Source of the DNA: Dyella japonica A8
GTDB lineage: Bacteria > Pseudomonadota > Gammaproteobacteria > Xanthomonadales > Rhodanobacteraceae
Direction: 5' to 3'
Assembly: GCF_000725385.1 (NCBI RefSeq)
Contig: NZ_CP008884.1
Location: 1,116,001 to 1,180,000 of the forward strand
Length of the DNA: 64,000 bases
How positions within the stretch are numbered: position 1 is the stretch's first letter; each line of letters begins with the position of its first letter. The position numbers were made by a program, and so were the translations under genes. The notes under the pieces are model-generated. The model saw nothing but the letters and a program-made list of their open reading frames with translations. It did no database searches and was not told the DNA's origin. This document shows, in pieces, positions 9,237 through 18,696 of this stretch.

Positions 9237-9334
9237 CGGATGAAGCTGAAATGCGGATGTGCCTTGTCATGCGTCATCCGGGCGCGGCAAGGTCGGAAGA
9301 CCTCGCGGCATGCCCGCGCTTCCCGGCGCGCGGC

Positions 9335-10282
9335 CTATGGCGATGTATCGGCCACGTTGCCGGCACCGAACGTGCGGATGGTTTCGGCGATGGCGAAGTC
9401 CGCCGCGTTCATTGAAGTGTCTGCGCGATAGCGGCTCCAGTCGCGTTCCATCGCGCGCAGCAGGACGCGCCGCGGCGTGTCACCGGCATCGCTGGCCGGC
9501 ACCTCGGCGGCGTAGGCCTCGGGCAGTTTCGACTGCATGAGCAGGCACAGCGCTTCCTCGATGTCGTAGGAGGTGCCGCCACGGGCGGAGATCAACTCGA
9601 TGGCCTTCGATGCGTTGCGGCGTTTCTTCCAGTCCGCGGCGCGTCCGCTCATCATCATGTGCGTGCCTTCATAACCGACCACGGCGGGAAGGCTGGCGTC
9701 CTTCATGGTGGCGAACATGATCGGCGGGTTCTCGATGGTCCGGTCGGGCGGGCCAAGTGCGATCACGGCCACCTTCACCGCCGCATAGGGGAAGCGCATG
9801 CGGGTGAGCTCCTCCAGCCGCTGCACGTGGCGTCCTTTCGCCTCCTCGGTCTTCCATGCCTGGATGGTCGCCTGTTCGGTGGGCTCGACGTGTTGTTGCC
9901 AATACGCCATGAAGCGCTGGAAGTGTGGTTCGCCCTGCTTGAGCGTGGTGATCAGCACGGCGCTCTCATCGTAGGTGTAGGCCAGCTTGTAAAGGTCGGC
10001 ATAGCTGCGGACATCCGACGCCATGGCATAGGCGGGAAGAAACGAGCCGGTGTTGAGTTCCTTCACGTTGTCCAGCGGCACCGAGGCGCGCAGGTCGGGA
10101 AACCCGGCGTTGTCCCGGTGCAGCAGGTAGGAGAGGAAATCCGCATACGGCGAGGCGACGAAGTCCAGCCGCGCGCCGGACGGATCCGCGTGCTCCGGCG
10201 TGCCCGCATGAAGGGCGGTACCGGCCAGCAACAGCACGGCCATAGCGGCGATACGCGCAAAACGTCCCTGCTTGATCTCCAT
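9335..10282 (-). CDS. Exported protein of unknown function
   Basis: 315 residues. The ATG at 10282 follows GGGAGAGGTGAC and opens a convincing signal peptide (basic KQGRFAR, hydrophobic IAAMAVLLLAGTALHA), so the product is probably periplasmic. The mature part is mostly charged and helical. Segments such as YDESAVLITTLKQGEPHF, a YEGTHMMMSGR stretch and a later SYDIEEALCLLMQS look conserved in style, but I do not recognise the family. The EGTH sequence is not an HExxH metallopeptidase site. It appears to be a single-gene unit, downstream of and co-oriented with the prolyl iminopeptidase gene, 239 bases away. Confidence 0.65.
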   Translation of the reverse strand: MEIKQGRFARIAAMAVLLLAGTALHAGTPEHADPSGARLDFVASPYADFLSYLLHRDNAGFPDLRASVPLDNVKELNTGSFLPAYAMASDVRSYADLYKLAYTYDESAVLITTLKQGEPHFQRFMAYWQQHVEPTEQATIQAWKTEEAKGRHVQRLEELTRMRFPYAAVKVAVIALGPPDRTIENPPIMFATMKDASLPAVVGYEGTHMMMSGRAADWKKRRNASKAIELISARGGTSYDIEEALCLLMQSKLPEAYAAEVPASDAGDTPRRVLLRAMERDWSRYRADTSMNAADFAIAETIRTFGAGNVADTSP

Positions 10283-10521
10283 GTCACCTCTCCCGGTTGC
10301 GTGGACTGAACGACAGTGTCTACAGCCAAACACAGCAGCATGGGCCGGATCGACGGATCCAGCCGGGCAACGCACAGCCGCGCGAGGCGCCACGGCAAGG
10401 TATTCCAGAATGCGAGCGGCGCGATAACGGGGACATCGCCGCCGGGCGAACGCATCACAGCGTAGCCCGGCAGCGATGACAAGGGGGAAAATCGGCCAGC
10501 CTGCGCGCTATCCGCGGAACA

Positions 10522-11475
10522 TCAGGCGTAGCGATCGGCCAGCGCGTCGGTGGCGCTCACCAGCACATCGACAATGGCGGGGTCCGCCGCGCTGTGACCG
10601 GCCAGCACGATATGGAAGGCGGCCTCCGGCCATGCCGAGGCGAGGTCATGCGCCGTCTTCACCGGGCAGATGATGTCGTAGCGGCCATGCACGATGGTGG
10701 CGGGAATGCGGCGGATGCGGTGGATATCGCGCAGCAGCTGATCGGGTTCCAGGAAGATGCGGTGGCGGAAGTAGTGCGCCTCGGCGCGCGCCACGCTCAC
10801 GGCAGCGTGCGGGTCCTCGAAGTTGCCCGGCTCGTCCGGGTCGTGCACCAGTGTCGTGCTGCCGCCTTCCCAGTTGCCCCACGCGATGGCCGCATCGACG
10901 CGGACGGAAGGGTCGTCGCTGTCGAGGCGACGCCAGTACGCTTCCACCATGTCGTGACGTTCGTCCTCGGGGATGTGCGCAAGATAGCGCTCCCAGCGCT
11001 CGGGAAAGATGAAGCGTGCGCCGCCATCGAGTTCATTGAACCAGCGCAGCTCATCCGGCCGGCCGAGAAAGATGCCGCGCAACACCAGCCCAAGCACCCG
11101 CTCGGGATGCTTCTGCGCATAGGCCAGCGCCAGCGTGGACCCCCACGAACCGCCGAACACCACCCAGCGCTCGATGCCGAAGTACTCGCGGATCGCCTCG
11201 ATGTCGGCGACCAGATGCCAGGTGGTGTTGTCGCGCAGCTCGGCGTGCGGCGTGGATTTGCCTGCGCCACGCTGATCGAACAGCACGATGCGGTAACGCG
11301 TGGGGTCGAAGAAGCGACGGTGATACGCGGAAAGCCCCGCGCCGGGGCCGCCATGCAGGAACACCACGGGCAGGCCGTCGGGATGGCCGCACTCTTCGAT
11401 GTACAGCTCGTGGATGTCGTCCACGCGCAGTCGATGGGTGCGATAGGGCTCGATCTCGGGGTATAGCTCGCGCAT
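10522..11475 (-). CDS. pip: Prolyl iminopeptidase
   Basis: A 317-residue alpha/beta hydrolase of peptidase family S33 that removes N-terminal proline from peptides in the cytoplasm. The start MRELYPEIEPY matches the family N-terminus, and no signal peptide is present. The oxyanion-hole HGGPGAG is at 41-47, the nucleophile Ser110 in GGSWGS, the acid Asp in HGRYD, and the catalytic His in AGHSAAD near the end. Length is normal for the family. It is monocistronic in appearance, with a dispersed inverted repeat upstream. Confidence 0.95.
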   Translation of the reverse strand: MRELYPEIEPYRTHRLRVDDIHELYIEECGHPDGLPVVFLHGGPGAGLSAYHRRFFDPTRYRIVLFDQRGAGKSTPHAELRDNTTWHLVADIEAIREYFGIERWVVFGGSWGSTLALAYAQKHPERVLGLVLRGIFLGRPDELRWFNELDGGARFIFPERWERYLAHIPEDERHDMVEAYWRRLDSDDPSVRVDAAIAWGNWEGGSTTLVHDPDEPGNFEDPHAAVSVARAEAHYFRHRIFLEPDQLLRDIHRIRRIPATIVHGRYDIICPVKTAHDLASAWPEAAFHIVLAGHSAADPAIVDVLVSATDALADRYA

Positions 11476-11567
11476 GGGTCGCTCCGTGGGAAGGCTTGCC
11501 GAAGCATAGCGTCCACGGTCGGAGATCGTGCGAGTGGGTTTGGCCGGGCACCCGGATCCGGCACCCC

Positions 11568-11654
11568 CTGTACGAGCGCACTGGTGCGCGACCGTGCGCT
11601 CACAAGGCCGAAGGTGCTTCAACGCTGCGGTCGCGCACCAGTGCGCTCCTACAG
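11568..11654. repeat. Dispersed inverted repeat, 26 bp arms (family 1)
   Basis: Arms 11568-11593 and 11629-11654 are inverted copies with one mismatch, built on GAGCGCACTGGTGCGCGAC. It belongs to the family also found at 25014, 28945, 46638, 48155 and 59223, and lies in the gap between pip and a convergently placed receptor 3' end. Confidence 0.88.
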
Positions 11655-11711
11655 GGGAAACAGGGGCGCTTACCGTGGAATGCGGTGCGCCCCGGACCCG
11701 ATGAGAATCGG

Positions 11712-14666
11712 TCAGAGCTTGTAATTGACCCCGAACATCACCGTGCGTCCCCAGGTGTTGTAGTCCAGCGGACGGGCGATCTGCACGTTGTTGGGCAGGC
11801 TGGAGATCTGCTGGGTCTTGTAGGGCGAGTTGGTGAGGTTGTAGAGCTGCAGCAGGATCGACAGGCCATTCCAGCTGCCCTGCGTGAAGGCGTAGCCCGC
11901 CTGAAAGTCGGTCTGCTTGTCGGCCAGCACCTTCTGGTAACCGAGCTGGTCGAATAGGGCGACCGCTTCACCGGTGAAGGAGGAACGGTAGCGCTCGGTG
12001 ATGCGGAACGACCAGCCGTTCTTCTCGTAGTAAAGCGTGAGGTTGGCGACCTTGCGCGACAGGCCGGGCAGGGTGGATGGCGCACCCGGAATCGATGTCA
12101 CCGAGCTTACCGGCACGGTGCTGTTGGTGAGCGAGAAGTTGCCCTGCATGCCGAAGCCGTCCAGCCAGCGTGTGACCAGGCCGCCTTCCAGCGCGCCCGA
12201 CAGTTCCAGGCCCTGCATCTTGCCGCCGGTGCCGTTCTCCGGCGTGGTGAAGGAGCCGTAAGGGCTGCTCGGCTTGAGCGTGGCGTCGTTGTTGGTGTAC
12301 TTGGAGAAGTCGTAGTCCAGGACCGTCTGGTTGTAGATGTAGTTCAACAGGTTCTTGTTGAACACCGCGACAGCGACATAGCTCGACTTGCCGAAGTATT
12401 TTTCCCAGGACAGGTCGGTGCCCACCGCGACATACGGCTTGAGGTTCGGGTTGCCGCCGCTGCCCGACCACAGCACCTGGCCGGTGGCAGGGCCGGAAGT
12501 GACGACGTCGAGGCTGGCGGACGAGGCCACCTTCTCGTCGTCGATGCGTCCGCGCGCCATGGTCTTGGCAAGGCCGAAGCGCAGGTACTGGTTCTCACCG
12601 ATCGTGGCGATCAGATTCAGGCTGGGCAGCACGTTGTTGTACGTGGTGCCACCGGTCAGCTTGCCAACCAGGTTGTCACCGTTGGTCTGCAGCGCATCCG
12701 AGGATTGGTCGGTATGCACGAACTGCACGCCGGCATTGCCGCGCAGCGGGATGTCGCCCAGCATCGTGTCGATATTGAACTTCACATAGGCGACCGGCAC
12801 CTTTTCCTCGACCGAGTAATTGCGCGCCCAGTCGGCCTGCTTGTTGCCCGAGGTGAGGTAGAACTGGCTGGCCAGTGCGCCAAGCACGTTGTAGTTGAGG
12901 ATGGGCCCGATGCCGCCGTAGTTGAGCGACGTCGGCCCATACAGCAACGACGGATCGACCGGTACGCTGAAGCCAGGCTGGTAGGCACCGCCACTGGAGC
13001 CATTGCCGTTGAGCCATGCGAACTCGACGTCGGCGGATTTGGTCTTCTTGCGGTCGGAGTAGTTCACGCCGACGTCCACGGTGCTGAAGATCCAGCCCAC
13101 CGGATGCGACACCTGCAGGCGGATGGCCTTGATGTGGTCGTCCTGGTGGTCGAATTCCTGGCGGCCGTTGTAGCCGTAGCCGTTCGGGTCGGTGAACACG
13201 ACCTGGGACGGGTCCGCCAGGTCCGCGCCCGTGCGGAAGTCGGGAAAGCCGTAGTTCAACGGCGTGGCGAACTGCACGCTGGTGGTGGCGCCGTTGGCCA
13301 GGCCGCTGAACAGGTAGGCGTCGTGCAGGTCCTTCTTGGCGCTGGAATAGGAGAAATCCGCCATCGCTTCCCAGCCGTTGGCGAACGAGAACTGGTTGTT
13401 CCAGCCCACCGAGAACAGCTTGTCGTGTTCCTTGGTGTACTCGTTCTGCAGGATCGGCCGGATGTTGGCGATATCGCCGGTGGTGACGATGGGATACGGC
13501 GACGCGGGCACCACGCCCACGTTGCTGTATACGGCGGGATCCTGGTTGCCATTGGGATCGGTGTTGTAGGGGCCGCTCGCCCACTGCACGCCGTTGGTGT
13601 ACTTCTTCTCGTTGAAGGTGGAGTAGTAGGTATCCAGCGTGCCGTGGTACCAGTCATTCGGCGCCCACTCCAGCACGGCCATCAGGCCGTTGCGCAGCTG
13701 GTTTTCCGATTGCGCGCGCAACTGCATGCCTTCCTGCGAGATGACGCCATTGGGCAGGCCCGGCGAATGCGGTCCACCCCAGGCGTCTTCGATGCTGCCG
13801 GGGCCATTGTTCATGCTCCACCACCACGCCTGGTACTGCTTTTCCTGGATGGGGGAGTCGAGCTGCGCGAAGCCCACGGCGAGGCCCAGCGTGTGGTCCA
13901 GGAACTGGTCCACGTACGAGAAGCTCGCGCGGTGGCCGAGGTCACCCGTGCCGGTACCGGGGTTCTGCTTGCCGTTGGTGGTGTATTCGCCGCGCAGGTT
14001 GGCGACCAGGACGCGATTGGGCAGATCCAGTGGATGCAGCGTGTGCAGGTCCATGGTGCCCGAGAGGCCTTGCCCGATCAGGCTGGCGTCGGGCGTCTTG
14101 TAGACCACGGCGCCGCTGATCAGCTCCGCCGGATACTGGTCGAACTCCACGCCACGGTTTTCGCCGATGGTCGACTGCTCGCGCCCGTTGAGCGTGGTGC
14201 CGGCGAAATCGGGCGAAAGGCCGCGGATGGAGATCTGGTCCGCGCGGCCGTCCACGCGCTGGGTGGCAAGGCCGGGCAGGCGGGCCAGGCTTTCCGCGAT
14301 GCTCGCATCAGGCAGCTTGCCGATGTCTTCGGCGGAAATCGCTTCGACGATATTGTTGGCATTCTGCTTGGTCTTGATCGCGTTCTCGATGCTGCCGGCG
14401 ATGCCGGTGACGACGATGGCGTCGAGGTTGGCCGCCCGGTCTTCGGATTTCGGTGCGGGCTTCTCTCCGGGCTTCGCCGGCTTCTTGTCCGACGGCGTGG
14501 CCTGTGTATGCTGCGGCGCGGTGGTCGTCTGGTCCTGCGTCTGCTGTGCCCACGCGGGATGCATGCCCGCCAAGGTGAGCAGTGCGGCGGCACAGGCCAT
14601 GGCGAGCGGGCGCCTGGCCCAGTGCGTGCGACGTACGACGATATCCTGCGAGCGGCGACAGTCCAT
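11712..14666 (-). CDS. Large TonB-dependent receptor
   Basis: A 984-residue outer-membrane transporter. The ATG at 14666 follows GGGGAAGAG and opens a long signal peptide (arginine-rich n-region, core LAMACAAALLTLAGM, ending AWAQQ). A Pro/Lys/Gln-rich spacer precedes the plug (IVEAISAEDIGKLPDASIAE, LPGLATQRVDGRADQ, then SIRGLSPDFAGTTLNGRE). This plug style is characteristic of the long TBDR family expanded in Xanthomonas and Caulobacter, many of which sit in carbohydrate loci. The barrel ends MFGVNYKL. No adjacent enzyme reveals the substrate. An upstream helix-rich peptide of 20 codons is in frame but lacks a ribosome binding site. Confidence 0.92.
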   Translation of the reverse strand: MDCRRSQDIVVRRTHWARRPLAMACAAALLTLAGMHPAWAQQTQDQTTTAPQHTQATPSDKKPAKPGEKPAPKSEDRAANLDAIVVTGIAGSIENAIKTKQNANNIVEAISAEDIGKLPDASIAESLARLPGLATQRVDGRADQISIRGLSPDFAGTTLNGREQSTIGENRGVEFDQYPAELISGAVVYKTPDASLIGQGLSGTMDLHTLHPLDLPNRVLVANLRGEYTTNGKQNPGTGTGDLGHRASFSYVDQFLDHTLGLAVGFAQLDSPIQEKQYQAWWWSMNNGPGSIEDAWGGPHSPGLPNGVISQEGMQLRAQSENQLRNGLMAVLEWAPNDWYHGTLDTYYSTFNEKKYTNGVQWASGPYNTDPNGNQDPAVYSNVGVVPASPYPIVTTGDIANIRPILQNEYTKEHDKLFSVGWNNQFSFANGWEAMADFSYSSAKKDLHDAYLFSGLANGATTSVQFATPLNYGFPDFRTGADLADPSQVVFTDPNGYGYNGRQEFDHQDDHIKAIRLQVSHPVGWIFSTVDVGVNYSDRKKTKSADVEFAWLNGNGSSGGAYQPGFSVPVDPSLLYGPTSLNYGGIGPILNYNVLGALASQFYLTSGNKQADWARNYSVEEKVPVAYVKFNIDTMLGDIPLRGNAGVQFVHTDQSSDALQTNGDNLVGKLTGGTTYNNVLPSLNLIATIGENQYLRFGLAKTMARGRIDDEKVASSASLDVVTSGPATGQVLWSGSGGNPNLKPYVAVGTDLSWEKYFGKSSYVAVAVFNKNLLNYIYNQTVLDYDFSKYTNNDATLKPSSPYGSFTTPENGTGGKMQGLELSGALEGGLVTRWLDGFGMQGNFSLTNSTVPVSSVTSIPGAPSTLPGLSRKVANLTLYYEKNGWSFRITERYRSSFTGEAVALFDQLGYQKVLADKQTDFQAGYAFTQGSWNGLSILLQLYNLTNSPYKTQQISSLPNNVQIARPLDYNTWGRTVMFGVNYKL

Positions 14667-14896
14667 CTCTCTTCCCCGAGTCGTTATGTATGAGGGCCGT
14701 GCTCCCCGCACGGCCGACGCAGGCACGCCTTTCCATGGCCTTCAAGGTCTTTCGATCAGGTGGCCAAACGGCAGGTTTCTGCGTGCGGGGGTGAGCATGA
14801 GCGAGAGAAATTGCCGCGTCATCATGCGACGCAGCAACCGGGTCATGTCGCTGAAGAAGCGCCGTGTTTTCGTTCAGCGTGATGAGTGAAACGTCA

Positions 14897-15268
14897 TCAC
14901 TTGCCCGGCATGGCGCTGCATCCGGCGATGAGGGGCGCGGCGTTCGGCCCGGCCGTCATGTCGTAGAGATCGCCATGCTCGCCCTTGGTCCACCATGCGT
15001 AGGGGCCGGCCACGTACTTCACGCCCGAGGCAGCGATGGTGTCGACGAACAGTAGCGCTTCGTTCTTCACCGTCATCCTGGCGAAGCTCTGCCCACCGCG
15101 CTGGTTGTAGTACGCGACCTGCAGCGACTTGCCGGCGTGGCACCGGTAGTCGACCACCCGCGCGTCGGTTATCGGCACCGGCGGCAGGAAGGGTGTTTCG
15201 GCCATGGCCGCCGTGCCGGCCAGCATCGGCAGGATGAGCAACACGATACGCATGCCGTGGCGGTTCAT
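14897..15268 (-). CDS. MliC/PliC-like lysozyme inhibitor
   Basis: 123 residues. A signal peptide (MRIVLLILPMLAGTAAMA) precedes a compact domain with the MliC pattern: VDYRCHAGKSLQVAYYN, a central SGVKYVAGPYAWWTKGEHGDL and two cysteines, one near each end of the domain, that could form the family disulphide. Proteins of this family sit in the periplasm or outer membrane and block C-type lysozyme. No lipobox is visible, so it is likely soluble. It follows the serine hydrolase gene by only 3 bases and is probably translated from the same mRNA. ATG 15253 is an alternative start. Confidence 0.75.
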   Translation of the reverse strand: MNRHGMRIVLLILPMLAGTAAMAETPFLPPVPITDARVVDYRCHAGKSLQVAYYNQRGGQSFARMTVKNEALLFVDTIAASGVKYVAGPYAWWTKGEHGDLYDMTAGPNAAPLIAGCSAMPGK

Positions 15269-15271
15269 GGC

Positions 15272-17263
15272 TCACTTCACCTCGTCGTAGATGTATTCGT
15301 GCTGGCCGTCGCGCAGCACCAGTTTGCGGCTGTCCGCCGTGCCGGAGACCACGAACTCGAAGTCATACGTGCCCGGGGAAATGGGTACGAACGAGAGCGA
15401 GCCGTCATCGTTCCGGCGCGAGGCCATGTCACTGTGCCATGCGCCGAAGTTGAACTGGACGTCCTTGCCGCTGCGATCTACCTGGATGGAGCCCACGGCA
15501 GGGTTGCGGTACCTGTCCGCGAGCCTGGCCACCGCGGCGGGGTCGGCCGGCACGGTGAGGCGTTTGCGTTCGGCGGCGATCTGCGCCTTCATGTTCTTCA
15601 CCCCGGCGTCGATGTCGCCCTGTGCCAGCGGCTTGCCATCGAACAGCACTTCGAGCAGACGACGCTGGAAGGGCCCGCGTATCGCCCCGCCAGCGTCGGC
15701 GTTGGTAAGGATCACCGCGCCCACGTTCTGGTCGGGCAGCCAGATCATGTCGGAGTGGAAGCCGGCGAGGTCGCCGCCGTGGTGGACCACGGGCACGCCC
15801 CAGGTGCGGTCCACGATCAGGCCCATGCCATAGCTGGCCGTGGTGCCCAGCGCGACGTTGGGCTTGCGACGCTCCCGCAGGGCCTCCTTCGATACGTAGC
15901 GCTTGCCGTCGGGCAGCAGGCCGTCGGCCAGCTCCATCCGCACGTAGTGCAGCATGTCGTTCACTGAACTCCATGCCGCGCCGGCGGGGCGCGCAGCGCG
16001 GATGGAATCGTTGATGCCCATGGCGACGATCGCGGTGTGGCCGTCCACGTCGAAGCCGTGGGGCGTGGCGTGGTTGCCCAGCAAGGCCTTGTCATCGTCG
16101 AAGGTGGTGAGCGTCATGCCGAGCGGATCGAACACCTGTTTCTGCATGGCCAGGTCGTATGCGGCACCCAGTTCAAGATCCGGATACAGCACGTGTCCAC
16201 CGATGTAGCCGGCCGCCGCGGCCATCAGGTTGGAATACTGAAACAGTTCGCCGAACCGGCTGGTGGGCTGCATGCCGGACAGCGCTTTCATCACCGTTTC
16301 CGGCGTGGCGTCGCGGCTGTTGAGCAGCCATTCCATGTCCTGCCGCGGCATGCCGGTGCAGGCGCAGATCAGGTGGCGCATCTGTACCTGCGTGGTCGTC
16401 GCCGCATCGCCCAGCTTGAACGCGGGCATGACCTCCACCACCGGCGTGTTCCAGCGGAACTTCTTCTGGTCCACCTCGCGCGCGAGCATCAGCGTGGTGA
16501 GCGCCTTGGTGTTGGAGGCGATCATGAACAACGTATCCGCATCCACCGGTGCCGGCTTGTTGATCTCCCGCACGCCAAAGCCACCGGCGAAGACCACCTT
16601 GCCGTGGTCGATCAGCCCAATGGCGATGCCCGGCACGTCGTACGCCTTGCGTGCATGCTCCACAAAGCCCTTGATCGCGTCGACGCGGGCGGCGTCGAGC
16701 GGGTGCGCCTTCCTGCCGGCAAAGCTTTCACGCCTGTAGCCCCTGGGCAGCAACCGGTCGGAGATGGCGCGCAACTGCGAGGCGCGCTTTTCGCCGACGT
16801 CGTTCGCCATGTCGAAGATCACGACGGTGTATTGCTCGCCGCGGCGATAAGCGACGGCGTCGACACTGCGTTTGTCGTTGGCCGATGTCTCGTAGTCGTA
16901 GGCGCGGATCTGGTCCCAGTCGTCGCGTGGCGAGGCGTCGCTCGCCACCTGCAGGGGCCAGGTCCTGGCGGGGGCATACGCCTTCCATGCCTGGGCCACC
17001 GCCTCGTCGGGCGTGCTGGCCTGGATGTCCACCAGCACGACCTGCGAGCCGGCTTCGGGCGGAGCGAGCGTCACCTTGTGGCCGGCAACGCGCGCCGTCC
17101 ATCCGGTGGGCACCACGAACTGGGTGCCGGCGGACGTCGTCATTGGCGTATCGGTTTTCACCGCTGCGCTCGCGGCAGGTGGCGCGGGAGTGGGCACGGG
17201 GCTGGACAGCGACGTGGTCGCCAGCGCCAACATCCCAACCAGGGCAACGCAACGCATCAACAT
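15272..17263 (-). CDS. Exported beta-lactamase-fold serine hydrolase
   Basis: 663 residues. After a signal peptide (start MLMRCVALVGMLALATTSL) comes an N-terminal beta-rich domain of about 150 residues, then the class C beta-lactamase/penicillin-binding fold. The SxxK motif is SNTK in MIASNTKALTTL, the YxN motif is YSN in FQYSNLMAAAAGYIGG, and the third motif is HHGGDLAGF. A C-terminal beta-domain (residues about 565-663) completes it. Such proteins are usually esterases, D-aminopeptidases or peptidoglycan hydrolases; true beta-lactamase activity is not implied. The MliC-like gene follows in the same operon, suggesting a shared envelope role. Confidence 0.88.
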   Translation of the reverse strand: MLMRCVALVGMLALATTSLSSPVPTPAPPAASAAVKTDTPMTTSAGTQFVVPTGWTARVAGHKVTLAPPEAGSQVVLVDIQASTPDEAVAQAWKAYAPARTWPLQVASDASPRDDWDQIRAYDYETSANDKRSVDAVAYRRGEQYTVVIFDMANDVGEKRASQLRAISDRLLPRGYRRESFAGRKAHPLDAARVDAIKGFVEHARKAYDVPGIAIGLIDHGKVVFAGGFGVREINKPAPVDADTLFMIASNTKALTTLMLAREVDQKKFRWNTPVVEVMPAFKLGDAATTTQVQMRHLICACTGMPRQDMEWLLNSRDATPETVMKALSGMQPTSRFGELFQYSNLMAAAAGYIGGHVLYPDLELGAAYDLAMQKQVFDPLGMTLTTFDDDKALLGNHATPHGFDVDGHTAIVAMGINDSIRAARPAGAAWSSVNDMLHYVRMELADGLLPDGKRYVSKEALRERRKPNVALGTTASYGMGLIVDRTWGVPVVHHGGDLAGFHSDMIWLPDQNVGAVILTNADAGGAIRGPFQRRLLEVLFDGKPLAQGDIDAGVKNMKAQIAAERKRLTVPADPAAVARLADRYRNPAVGSIQVDRSGKDVQFNFGAWHSDMASRRNDDGSLSFVPISPGTYDFEFVVSGTADSRKLVLRDGQHEYIYDEVK

Positions 17264-17652
17264 GGTGGCACCTCGCCACGAGGGGAGCACGCGGTGGTCA
17301 TGCGCCGGACACGCAGCCCGGCGCGACATGAGTCGATGACACGGGTGGTCCTGGAAAGTCTACGCACGTTGTCGCGGGATGCCAGTGCGCTGGCGACGAC
17401 GGCGGGCGATCCGCCGCGGGTTCATCGCCAAGGCGGACGCCAGCCGCGTTCATCATCACTCCGTCTGACGATGCGGCGTGTCTCGCCCGTTTCGCGCCAT
17501 TCATCTCGGCATCGACGGTGACCCTGCGCCAGAATGCGCAGGCGTCGCCGCACGACAGGGATGAAAGGGCCACGCCAGTTTCGTGTCTACCATGTTCCAT
17601 GCCACGACGACGGGTCACCGTGCGCCAGCCCTTGTTTGCAGAAGACCAGACG
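17264..17652. other. Divergent intergenic region
   Basis: 389 bases between the serine hydrolase start and the diguanylate cyclase start on the opposite strand. It must hold both promoters. No palindrome, terminator or small gene stands out to me. Confidence 0.4.
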
Positions 17653-18690
17653 ATGAATACAACCGTATCCCTGTCCATGCCCGATTTCGTTGGCCAGCTG
17701 GCGAATTCCGTCAGCCGGGCGCGCACGCTGGAGGAACTGGTGCGGCCGCTGCTTGAGCTGTTGCAGGCGGTGACCGGGCTGGAGTCCACCTACCTCACGA
17801 CCATCGACACCGATGCGGGTTGCCAGTACATCCTGTTTTCCCGCAACACCAGCCGCCTGGACATTCCCGAGGGCTTGTCGGTGCCGTGGGAGGGCACGTT
17901 GTGCAAGCGCGCGCTGGAGGAAGGGCGCCCTTATACGGACGACGTCGCCAATTGCTGGGCCGATTCCGGTCCCGCGCGCGAGCTTGGCATCGCCACCTAT
18001 GCGAGCACGCCGGTGCGGCTGGACGACGGGTCGCTCTATGGCACGTTGTGCGCGGCCAGTGGCGAGCGCAAGCCGCTGGCCGATGGCGCCGAGCAGGTGC
18101 TGCAGATGTTCTCCCGCCTGATCGGCCAGCAGATCGACCGCGAACGCATGCTGCAGGCACTGCAACGCGCCAACGACACGCTGGCGGTCAGCGCACTGAC
18201 CGACACGACCACCGGCCTGCCCAACCGCCGCGCCCTGATGGACGAGTTGCGCCGTCGCCTCACTGGTCACGGACCGGAGGGGCATGCGCTGATCGTGGCC
18301 TTTGTCGACCTGGACCAGTTCAAGGCCATCAACGATATCCACGGCCATGACGCGGGTGATCGCTTCCTCGCCGCCATCGGCGGGCGCATGCAGGGTGCGG
18401 TGCGCGGCGGTGATTTCGTCGCCCGGCTCGGCGGCGACGAGTTCGTGGTGCTTTCCAGCCCTGCGCATGGCGACGCGCTGGAGGTGGCCGGGATGCTGCG
18501 CAAGCGACTGCAGGGCGCCACTACCGGACGCTTTCACCTGGGTGAGCTGACGCTCGACTACGCCGGGCCGAGCATCGGCACCATCGTGTCGATGTCGGGT
18601 GAGGCGGAGCCCGAAGCGCTGATCGCACAGGCCGACGCAGCCATGTACGAGGTCAAGCGCGAACGCCGGCAGGGACAGGCGCTGCGCTGA
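17653..18690 (+). CDS. GAF-GGDEF diguanylate cyclase
   Basis: 345 residues; makes the second messenger cyclic di-GMP from two GTP. Residues about 20-165 form a GAF-type sensor domain (LLQAVTGLESTYLTTID, then TPVRLDDGSLYGTLCAAS), followed by a short linker helix and a GGDEF domain. The catalytic GGDEF is intact at 260-264. Five residues before it lies RGGD, the RxxD inhibitory I-site, so product inhibition is expected. There is no membrane segment, hence a cytosolic sensor of a small ligand or redox state. The start MNTTVSLS at 17653 has only a weak ribosome binding site. Confidence 0.92.
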   Translation: MNTTVSLSMPDFVGQLANSVSRARTLEELVRPLLELLQAVTGLESTYLTTIDTDAGCQYILFSRNTSRLDIPEGLSVPWEGTLCKRALEEGRPYTDDVANCWADSGPARELGIATYASTPVRLDDGSLYGTLCAASGERKPLADGAEQVLQMFSRLIGQQIDRERMLQALQRANDTLAVSALTDTTTGLPNRRALMDELRRRLTGHGPEGHALIVAFVDLDQFKAINDIHGHDAGDRFLAAIGGRMQGAVRGGDFVARLGGDEFVVLSSPAHGDALEVAGMLRKRLQGATTGRFHLGELTLDYAGPSIGTIVSMSGEAEPEALIAQADAAMYEVKRERRQGQALR

Positions 18691-18696
18691 GCCCTG

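Noticed and set aside
9335..10282. Zinc metallopeptidase assignment from the EGTH segment
   Set aside because: The HExxH pattern is absent and no third metal ligand is apparent.
11568..11654. Inverted repeats considered as CRISPR or attenuator arrays
   Set aside because: Each site has a single pair of inverted arms, with no direct repeats or spacers, no cas genes, and no T run.
15272..17263. Calling the serine hydrolase an antibiotic-resistance beta-lactamase
   Set aside because: SxxK and YxN motifs are shared by esterases and peptidases of the same fold. The extra N- and C-terminal domains and 663-residue length are unlike AmpC.
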